Shown here piece after piece: positions 54,781 to 64,000 of a stretch of DNA of 64,000 nt. The stretch lies in assembly GCA_047967505.1 (NCBI GenBank), contig CM106541.1. One strand, written 5' to 3'. This DNA is from Dipteris shenzhenensis (lineage: Eukaryota > Polypodiophyta > Polypodiopsida > Gleicheniales). The notes below the pieces were generated by a model. That model was not told the DNA's origin. It made no database searches and worked only from the letters and a program-made list of their open reading frames with translations. A program made the translations under genes and the position numbers. The number at the start of each line of letters is the position of its first letter. The stretch's first letter is position 1.

Positions 54781-54957
54781 GGTTAGAGATGGGTCAGTAA
54801 GGCTGCCAATGCAGCCTTACTGACCCAAGGCTAGGTTAGAGATGGGTCAGTAGGCATTCAATGTGGTTGCTTAACGAAAGCAGAATCTCCACCAAAGCAT
54901 GGTTGAATATTCCCATGCCATTCCCTCTTCTTTTGGGGGGGTATTGCCAAGTCATCA
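54600..54957. repeat. Duplicated segment upstream of DGAT2
   Basis: CCA(A/T).GTTGAATATTCCC followed by TATTGCCA.GTCA occurs at about 54618-54664 and again at about 54897-54956. GGCTAGGTTAGAGATGGGTC occurs at about 54776 and 54829. Confidence 0.65.
54791..54826. repeat. Perfect hairpin, 15-bp arms
   Basis: GGGTCAGTAAGGCTG, a 6-base loop CCAATG, then CAGCCTTACTGACCC. The arms are perfectly complementary. It lies about 1.1 kb upstream of the DGAT2 start codon and on its own does not look like a terminator. Confidence 0.85.
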
Positions 54958-56566
54958 CATGAACCTACATTCTAGAATTAATGAGGCTAAGGGTCTTAGC
55001 ACATGTGAGGAAATAAGATGGGAATGGTAAAAAAAAAATCCCATCCAGAGTTCTATCCTATTCCTTGTCCATCATGTGCATCTTAGCGTTCCATGCTTTC
55101 AAATCCCAAAAAAAGAGATCCCATTTTGGCTCTCGAGGGAAAAAGTGGTTGTTCCCATCCTGGACCACTTGGTATGACAAATAAACTCAAGATGGGAGTA
55201 ATGATGACAAATAGATTCCCATCCCAAACCCATGCTAGTCCCATCCTAAGCTGGGTCAAACAACAGGGGTAGCCAAAACACCTTTTGGGAGGATGGTTGT
55301 CATTGAGTGATCTTCTCACACGGCAACATTTCTTAGCTGTCTTGTTGCACCTACAAGCCGCTAGATGTTATTGGATGTACTAGAACTGCAACATGCAAAT
55401 TTTCTTGATTAGATAGAGAAAGGATGGCCAATGCTCGGGCGAGGGGTTCGTGTCAGACACCATTCCTTCTGCCAACCAACCAATGTCTTGTGGCCTGTCA
55501 ATCAACACCCCTTCTGCTTTTGTGCATCCATCCCCTTCTACTAAGCTCGGCCTTACTATTCGGTCAAGCAAACATCCACAGACGACAAATCCTAACCCCA
55601 TATTCTTGTCACAGTTAAAATCCTCCATCAACATTCAAAGAGCTTACGTGCCCACCTCTTTGTGCCTTTGACCAACAAAAAGACCTCTTGAAGGATCTCG
55701 AAGAAATTCCAACTAGCTCACTACTACTCTGAGTTGATTGCATTTACTAGAAAGTCCTCCCAGGAGATTTCCCCCTTATTCTTCATGGTTTGCCCAATTC
55801 ATTTACAAGCTCAAACAAACTCCATTAAAGTCAACAATTTGGTCATTGTGAATATAGGGAGGTCACATCTTCAAGGCATCTCCGATCAATAGCAGCATAC
55901 CATCAGATAGCCATGCCTAATAATAGTCAAAATGCTAGCCCATGAAGGTTCTTAATAGATATGTGGGAATGAGCGTACAACATTTGCCGTAACTTGATTT
56001 GAGTCAGCTAATGCAAGGTCTCAAAAACATAGGAATGTATTCTTTTTTATAAAAGGTGTTAAGCCCACCTATTATGGATAGTGCACCTTTTCAACTTCTC
56101 CACATGATGCCAACTACTACCTTTCAAGAGTTCTTGGAGAACCTTTTAAACCCTTTTTGATTGCTATAGAACCCTTGGTTACATCCCCACCTATGAGGAC
56201 TACACAATGTCATATGTACTCTTCCCATTTGGGCACGTGTACTTGCATTTAATTCTCCTTTTCTTCCTAAAGGCCTTATGACATTATGGTAGTTTTGTGG
56301 GAAGTTGGAAATTTTTTGAGAAGGGGGCATGTGGTCCCCTACCTTTTTTTCCCACAATATAATGAGCTGTTTTGGTCAACGACCTTGTGGGAGAAAAGAC
56401 TTTGTGAAGCATTGAGGGTTGAAAATGATAGATGACCCACATTTTGACATTCTTATATTCAACACATAAAAATAGTTTTCCCACTATGTCATTAAGGCTT
56501 AAGTCCCACATGCCTCTCGATACCTGTTCTCCTTAAGATGGTCCCTCATGCCTTTCCAATGCACTC
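54958..56566. other. Intergenic, no gene seen
   Basis: No recognisable domain on either strand. The largest open frames (about 80 residues) are unremarkable. Confidence 0.5.
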
Positions 56567-56806
56567 AAGAACATATAATGCAAAAAAGTCAATATCAATG
56601 CACTAATGACACTCAATGTGCACCCTCAACCACCCTTTCCATGTCGATGTGGATGCCAAAAGAGGATCGTAGAGAGACAAGAAGCTAAGAACATATAATG
56701 CAAAAAAGTCAATATCAATGCACTAATGACACTCAATGTGCACCCTCAACCACCCTTTCCATGTCGATGTGGATGCCAAAAGAGGATCGTAGAGAGACAA
56801 GAAGCT
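56567..56806. repeat. Perfect 120-bp tandem duplication
   Basis: Bases 56567-56686 are repeated without a visible difference at 56687-56806. This suggests a recent event or strong constraint. The duplicated text includes AATGACACTCAATGTGCACC and GATGTGGATGCC. Confidence 0.95.
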
Positions 56807-59800
56807 TTGTATCCAATTTCTGACACGAAATTGCTCAAGGGCCAAGTTGAGAAGTCACCTCGAATCATGCATGGCTTTTTAGCCATTGATAAACCAAGGA
56901 AGAAGGCACGAGAATCTAGGCTACTTTAATATGTATTCTACGTGAGTTGTACAAGGACATTAAAATATTGGCTCATTATGAGAAACCTCATCATGGCCAT
57001 ATAGAAATATATAGAGGAGTGTAGAATTTGCAAATAGGAGAGCAAGCATCTTGAGCCACTATCAATATTGTCACATCCAAATGAAAAAAATCATTCTTTT
57101 AATAAAAAGTGGTCATATCCCCCAGGCACTTGCTATGGTTTGTTACATCCATATGTATAAGAGTGTTCTATTCAAAAGTAGCCATAATTTTTTGTATATC
57201 AATCCAATTTTCTTCTCCTTCTTTAGCCTTTTTTCTTCCACTTACAGTTTGAAGGAATGTGAGGTTGAGCTATAGGATTCAACACCATGTTATAAGTCAT
57301 GTAGGTAAGTTGGACTCTCACCTTAAAAGTCTTTCACCTTTTTGCAAACCCAACAATATGCTATTTCTAATGTTTTGTCCCTTTGCTTTTATCCTTTCCT
57401 AGAGATTAAAGTCAACCACTTGGAGGGGGCTCCATTGTAGCTCAAAACATAAAACTAAACTCTTTTGAGTCCAAACACCATTTGCACCCTTACTTATTAT
57501 GACATACACAAGGGTAAAGGCCTAGCTTTGGCATGCAAGAAGAAATGGCATTCATACAATTTTGAGATATGAAAAAGAAAGAGTAAGCGTTTTCCTAGCT
57601 TGTTATAACACTGCAAGAGCTATTTTTTCCTTGCAAGAGGGTTTCATTTGGGGGAGATTCGAGATTTGGGTTGTTATTGGGACTTTTGGGAGGGTGTGGG
57701 GAGGGGGGGGCACGGACTAGGAGAGTGGGAAGATGGGGACAAGTGGGGAGGTGTAGTAAATGCTAAGGGAGGGGAGGGGTGTGTGGGATGAGCAGAAGTA
57801 AATGCTGGGGGAGGGGGGTGGGGGTGGGGACAAGGGAGGAACCCAATGGAGTGGGTGGCCTATCAAGGTAGGGCTCTCCACCAATGGGAGACCAAGATGG
57901 TTTCCTCCAAATTTTAAATGCTGAGGGCTTCCTAATAGCTAGTCCCTGAATCTTTAGATTAAGCGGTTGCTTACATTGTTCCAAGAGGCCCATTTTGAGT
58001 CCAAACCTTCTCCATTGCCATATATATGATTATATTCTTGCAGCTTCTCCCCATGAGCACGCACTGTAAGGTTTTCTTATCATATATAATTTTTCTGCAA
58101 AGTAAGTACACCATCAAGCCATCTCAAAGAAAATATAGGCTCCTAATACTAATCCTAGTATGGATTATCATGGGGTGATTTTGATAGTGTAAAGATCAAG
58201 GTATGTTAAAGAGTTCTATATACATTTGCATATTTTTTACTCATGCCTCTCCATACATATCATCATCCTATTTTACAAGTTATCTATGAGTATACACTAT
58301 AAGGTTCCTTATCATCCTATCTTTATGGATTTTTTTGCAAAGGAAGTATAGCACCATGAAGCCATGTCAAATCCAATATAAGCTCCTAATATTAGCTCTA
58401 GTACATCTCTTTGGTGACATATATCAAATCCCATTATTCTCTCAAACATATGAGGGATTTGTTGATTTTAAAATATTAAAGCCAAGTGAGTTCTCATGGG
58501 CAAGGAGTGGAGAATGGAAATTATTGTATAAAGACATGGTAACTACAACAATCCAAAGAACAACTTATCAGAGACATGTTCCTTCAAAGGTGCTATATAG
58601 CCAAAGGGGGCAAGGGACAATGATGTTTTCAATTTATTGTAAGAACATATTATGCTCATGTTTATGTTGATGTTACATAAACATATAAGGTGCAATTGGT
58701 AGTATCATACTCTTATCTTTACCTTGCACTTTTGGCCAAGACTCAGAAGAAATAAAAATACTTTGCATGTCCCATTCTTACTTTTAAGCTATCCTTTAGC
58801 ACTAAGGGATGCCTTTAATATGTTATTAGCAATATTTTTCTCTACATGCATGACATCAATGGTGTTGTATACAATCAATTCCTATAATATAAAATAACAA
58901 TAGATTTCTATTAGTACTCTATATACATGGGTAAAGTAATTATACAAGGCATAATAGTATCCTAAATGTCTACTCTACATGTCAATTGGAATAATGATGT
59001 TGCATACAATTGATTCCTATAATACAAACCAACAATCATAGCTTTTAATCGGGACTTTGTAAACGTGCATATATACTTGCTAATTGCCTATACAATGTAG
59101 TGTTGTATACTAAATGCTCAAAAATCTATGCATATGATTTACTTCCAAATTAGATAGGATCCATGCATATATGCAAGCATAAAAGCATCATGCATGATAT
59201 GTCACATTCTTGCCCAATGTGTGTGTGTGTGTGCACATGCGCGCGCCCACACGTGTATAATGGAAATTCTCTTGCATCAACCTCCACTACTTTGACAAGA
59301 ATCCAATCTCTTAATTGGAAGAGTTGTTAGTCTTTAAGCTACCTTCCTCTTTCTTACTTCAATGTCTCACAAAAGAGGATACTTTCTTTGAATTTTCCTT
59401 GGTCATCAATGTGCCTTTAGTAATGTATTTGTCTCTCCATTTGATCAAGTATTTGCTAGAGCCTTTTGTCCTAGTTTTTCATAGCTTGTTCATCATGACC
59501 ATACTCAAGATAGTCTTCAGCATCAAGCCATTTTTTATAGATATTAATACATGATTATCTCTATGTTCATTCTCTTCTCTTTGTTGGTCCTCATACTCTT
59601 TATTCTTTCCATGATAATCATATGAATGTACAGTATTGAATACATGACTTATTTTCTTGTTTGGAGGTAGCACTACCTTAAAGGCATTGGATCTAATCAT
59701 ATTTAAAATTCTACAATGGAAATTGTTTATAATTTTCCACAAAAAAAAACATTTGTCTTATTGAGATGTATACATCTATGAAGTCTGTAAGCTTTGTGTG

Positions 59801-60550
59801 TGCGTTTACAAGACATATGCAAACCATATTTGGACATTGTTGAACTTTAATTCAACTTATTGATTCAATATAAATCAAGTTCTATGCATTACTTTGTATA
59901 ATAATACAAGGCTTCAAATTGTTATGCGGTATTTCAGCCAAATGGTAAATTTTATTTCCTAACATTGTCTTTTTAGAAATTTCCACAAACCTATATATCA
60001 ATCGAAATTATGTTGTTGATATAAATACCCAGTATACTCATCAATCTTTGTGAACTTTGTCATATTAATTGAGGGAGAGATACTAATCTTCCACCATCCA
60101 ATATGGCATTTTGTTAGAACAAATTATGTTACACTCGGAAGGAAGGTTTAGAATGCATCTCCCTAGTTGCTATTCCATGTCACAACTAAGTATAGCAAAA
60201 ACTCACAATGAAGGATGTTATGTCTAGTGTACATATGTTTAGTTTTTGTCTTCTCATGTGATTTGGCATTGCAACAATGAAATATTTCTAGGTATGGCTA
60301 ATTCTATGTGTCATCGAATGTACCTTATCCAATGCCATTTTGTTGTTTAGTTTGATGTAGAAGTTGTTGATGAGTGTAATTGTTGTTGTTGGATACGATT
60401 TATTTTCCATCTACCCCGTTGATGTTATCCATTTGAAACCCATTGCCAACATGATTGGTACTATTACATCTCATACCACCCTTGTCAATACCTCCTTCTC
60501 CCTTTCTAGACCATACATAAATACATACCTACATACACATACATACATGC
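56807..60550. other. Intergenic, no gene seen
   Basis: AT-rich with a strongly G-rich patch at about 57649-57840 (many GGGG runs on the plus strand) and a TG/GC tract at 59219-59248. No domain was recognised. Confidence 0.5.
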
Positions 60551-60555
60551 ATACA

Positions 60556-60625
<70 letters not shown>

Positions 60626-60647
60626 TGTATACATATACATATACATA

Positions 60648-60699
<52 letters not shown>

Positions 60700-60735
60700 G
60701 TACATATATATGTATATATGTATATACATACATAT
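60556..60735. repeat. Compound microsatellite (CA)n, (CATA)n, (TA)n
   Basis: About 64 bp of CA/AC repeat, then ATACAT and CATA units, then TA repeats. Long open frames here are translations of the repeat and are not genes. Confidence 0.93.
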
Positions 60736-61189
60736 ATGTGTGTGTATGTAAAAGAAAGAATGAAAAAACTTTTGCGTAAACTTTATTATAATATAAATAA
60801 AATTATAACTCAAAACCTATAAAATAAAAGAAAAACAATAGAAACTAAATGAGAAGGATAAGAAAAAATAGGGAGGTGCTTACTAGAAGCACATAAGGAG
60901 AGACTATGACCAAACAAGGATTGGCAAATATAAAAAAAGAACACAAATTAGTAGGACCACAAGCTTGCAAGGAAGAAGGTAGAGGTGTAGGAATTGCAAA
61001 GAAGAAGAAGCAGGTGCATGGCTTGCAAGGATCAAAGCTTGTAGGAAAGAAGATAGAGGTGCATGGCTTGTACGAAAGAGGAGGTACAAGGGAATGCATA
61101 GAGTGGGCTTTAGAGAAACAATTGTGGAAGAATAACACTACTTTAATTTGAGAAATTAGTTGCACAATGATAAAGATTAGGCCATCTAG
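60736..61189. other. Intergenic, no gene seen
   Basis: Purine-rich, AT-rich sequence. The plus-strand frame at 60906-61151 repeats a loosely similar GCA(T/A)GGCTTG word twice but has no domain. Confidence 0.4.
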
Positions 61190-62030
61190 CTTCAAAAACT
61201 ATGGTGGTTAAGTGGGTCATTAAGATGGAGGACCAACCACCATGGTGGAGGATGTAACAAAGAACTAGCCATTATGATGGAGGAAGTGGGAACATTATGA
61301 TCAAGACTAGAGACACCACAATGTATGATGTGAGCCATTGTGATGGAGGATCTCGTGGAGAACCAACCACCATATTGGACAATTTGGTGGATAACCAACC
61401 ACCACAGTGGAGAATGTGCACATCATGTTGGGTTTTAAAGCCATGATAATTGAACTCCAATTATTTAACTTAGCATGGGATATTGGGCTAGAATGAAAAT
61501 CTAGCCACGGAAGCGCCCATCATTCTTGCATGAATGTGGTAATGAATCAAGCTCTAATTAATTAGGCATTGGATTGGAATTAAATTTTAGCCACCACTAT
61601 GGTGCCTAACTTGGGCTATCATGATCGCACAGATGTAATGATGAATTGATTTGTAGCTAGGCACAACTAGAATATGGGATATGTGTGATATGGGCACAAA
61701 GATGGGACAACATCATGGTTGAGGTGGGTCATTATGGTGGAGGACTTGGTCTACCTTGTTGGAGGACTGACCATTGTGGTGGAGGATGTGAGACACCATG
61801 TTGGTTTTAATTACATGCTCACATGAATGTGATGATGAATTACTAGTCACTATTATATAGCTTGGAATGTGGGATATATACAAGTGCAAGATGCTCACTG
61901 AGATGGGTGATTGAAGTGGAACATCATGGTGGAGGACCTAGTCTAACTTGAGGACCAATCATTGTGGTGGAGGATGTGAAACATTGTACTAGTCGTTGTG
62001 ATGATGAACCATTGTACTAGCCATTGTGAC
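61190..62030. repeat. Degenerate field of GGTGGAGGA words
   Basis: Words like CCATGGTGGAGGATGTG, TTGTGATGGAGGAT and ATTGTGGTGGAGGATGTG recur about every 30-80 bp, alternating with ACCAACCACCA. A larger unit holding CATGAATGTG.TAATGAAT also recurs at about 61530 and 61813. It looks like an old, decayed minisatellite or tandem LTR remnant. Confidence 0.55.
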
Positions 62031-64000
62031 GATGAACCAAATAGCAAAAACATTTTCAAATAAACAAGCATTCTCAAAATTCGATACAAGGATTCCCTCA
62101 ATTATATAAGATGACAAGCATGATGGGTTGCAAGGATTCTACAAAGATTGCATGTATAGTGTATGAGGTTGACGCCATCGCAATACTGGTCTAGGGCCAA
62201 CTAATCCATTACAATGCTTGACCTAGGCCACATGGCTTGGCTAACCGATGGTGTGCACTGTGTAGACTAAAACCATGGCAAGATTGTGCATGCAATTTGA
62301 AATGTTGTACTCTAACCTCATCCTCATGTAGATCCTCATTGTCTCAACCCATGTATTCATCTCCATGTACACCCTCATTCTCTATCTTCTAGGCTCCTTA
62401 CCTCTTCCCCTCCATCTCATCGCCATGCCTTTAGTGTAGATTAGCATTATCCATCTCAATCAATGCCATCCTATAAAGTCATTGCCTGCATATTCCCATG
62501 TCGGTGATTGTGCATAGCTTGCAATGTAAGGAGCATTTTCATACAAACCTAAAGATCATAGATTTGCACTAGATGGAGAGCGAGGGCTTATAATGTGTCA
62601 TTCCATATGGATATCCTAGTGACTTTTATGAAGTGCCAAGGGCATATATGGAATTTCTATGACTTAGGCACCTTCTCAAGGGGGGGAGGGGAGTAAAACC
62701 CCTTAGTTGTGGATTTTTCATTAATAAAATGCACCCTTTTCCTATTCAATCTATAAAATTTTTTCCAAAATCCTTTTTATGGCATCTGTTTGTCAATGAA
62801 AATGTGAGAAAAATGAAATTAAATATGTCCTATTATTGATTTCACATGATAGTCGCATACATTACTGAGTGACCCCCCCCCCTTTGGTCTATCCCGTTGA
62901 GGGCACCTTGTCCCACAATTCCATTGAATTATGTATTCATTTGTAATCCTTATGTATGTTACCTACTATTTCAATGAATCTAATCTCCACTACTCAACAT
63001 CCTTAGTCATAGCTTCGAAAGGCCACTGGTAGCCATTGTTTCATCATGACTATAATTACATTTGTGTTATTGTTTAAGGGTGCAGCAAAGAGAATACTTG
63101 AGCAAGAATAATTCTATCTAATTACTCTAGCTGCATTTCTAATCAAGAATACAAGAGAGTAATTTCTAGCTACATCTCTAATCGAGAATCCAAGTGAATA
63201 ACTCCTTATCAATTTTTGCAATGTTAAAAACCATAACATAGTTCCTAAATTCAACAAGTTACAAGGTAGTTCAATTTTCAGTTCTCATTGCTAACATATA
63301 CATTTCTATAAGTGTGCATGATAGGTCGAGAGTACTATATCTTTCATCATAAGTCTCCCAAGTGTATCCTTTAAGGTAGCCATCCTTTTCCACAATACTA
63401 TGCCCAAGACTCTACTTGCAAATCCAATGGAGAGGTGTGCCAACTCACCTAGCACCATCACAACCAAAAGAAAGTTAGAATATTCCATTTATGTTATGGA
63501 AGCCAGGCTTCAATGCCGGCACATAGTTGTTATCCATGTCACTCTATCTAGATCAGCATTAATAAAATCTTGGCATCTTTGTAGCACAAAGGTTGGCATT
63601 AGTCAACACGTTTAGTGAACTGCATGAAATAAGAAGAGATTCCCTTAATAGCATAATTTACATCATGACACTCTCTTTTAATACTCCCCTGTATTCTGTT
63701 ACATCCTACTAAGGGAAATGAAGAGAAATTCCAATATGTAGAAATTCATGTGTGTAGAGAATTCCAAGGTTCCTGAAGTATATATATGGTCATAAAAAAT
63801 TGCCATTCAAAATTTTTTCCATATATAGAATAGAATTTTAAGCAAGCTATACTAGTTAAGGAAAATCCCTTAACCATATCCATGTCAATTTTTCGATCCT
63901 TCAGGGGAAGAACTCCATGGAATCTATGCTACTAATTTCCCAAAAGGAGCTCTGTTCCATGACAAAGTCTATCCAAAATAGTCCAGGATAGTCCCAGGTT
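62031..64000. other. Intergenic, no gene seen
   Basis: No recognisable coding domain, LTR or RNA gene. A C-run lies at 62872-62882. Confidence 0.5.

Noticed and set aside
55380-55634. Minus-strand 84-residue frame with a Cys-rich start
   Set aside because: No recognisable family, no neighbours in phase and overlapping frames of similar length, so likely chance.
60364-60822. 152-residue frame with His-Thr repeats
   Set aside because: It is a translation of the CA microsatellite with no independent coding evidence.

Overview
The window is nuclear DNA from a land plant with a large, repeat-rich genome. Very long introns, nested LTR retrotransposons, L1-type LINEs, many dinucleotide tracts and a plant-type EPHS acyltransferase motif make a gymnosperm-like genome my best guess; this is inference. 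Nothing bacterial, plastid or viral was seen.

The one host gene I recognise is a complete, apparently intact diacylglycerol O-acyltransferase 2 (DGAT2) gene on the minus strand. Its nine coding exons lie at 53498-53664, 53305-53379, 49952-50037, 13833-13939, 13480-13635, 11792-11878, 11605-11702, 11385-11472 and 11198-11299. Together they encode about 321 residues. All introns have GT-AG ends and reading phase is kept at every junction. The gene covers about 42.5 kb because intron 3 is about 36.0 kb long (13940-49951).

Intron 3 is a stack of insertions. Two matching repeats (21849-22093 and 49228-49456) bracket the inner part. Inside them lies a minus-strand Ty1/copia element, copia-A (23406-48450, same 5-bp flank gtcta at both ends). 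Inside copia-A lie an almost full-length L1-like LINE (27351-32204) and a 5'-truncated LINE (from 32223). The truncated LINE was split by a Ty3/gypsy chromovirus (33108-46014, target duplication tccca). The chromovirus was in turn split by a copia element, copia-B (37314-43770, target duplication attat), whose polyprotein is open except for one TAG. Nearer exon 4 is a chain of LTRs joined by internal domains of only 85-102 bp that hold little more than a primer-binding site and a polypurine tract (14658-17984). It resembles a TRIM element with unusually long LTRs. Decayed copia gag pieces follow it.

Downstream of the DGAT2 stop codon (window left) is a decayed minus-strand Ty3/gypsy element of Tat type with two RNase H domains (3755-9605), beside a 179-bp tandem repeat. 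Intron 2 holds a copia reverse transcriptase fragment and a 272-bp tandem repeat. Upstream of the start codon are several long CT/GA tracts, a duplicated block and a perfect 15-bp-arm hairpin. From about 55 kb to the end I see no gene, only microsatellites, a perfect 120-bp tandem duplication and a degenerate GGTGGAGGA-type repeat field.
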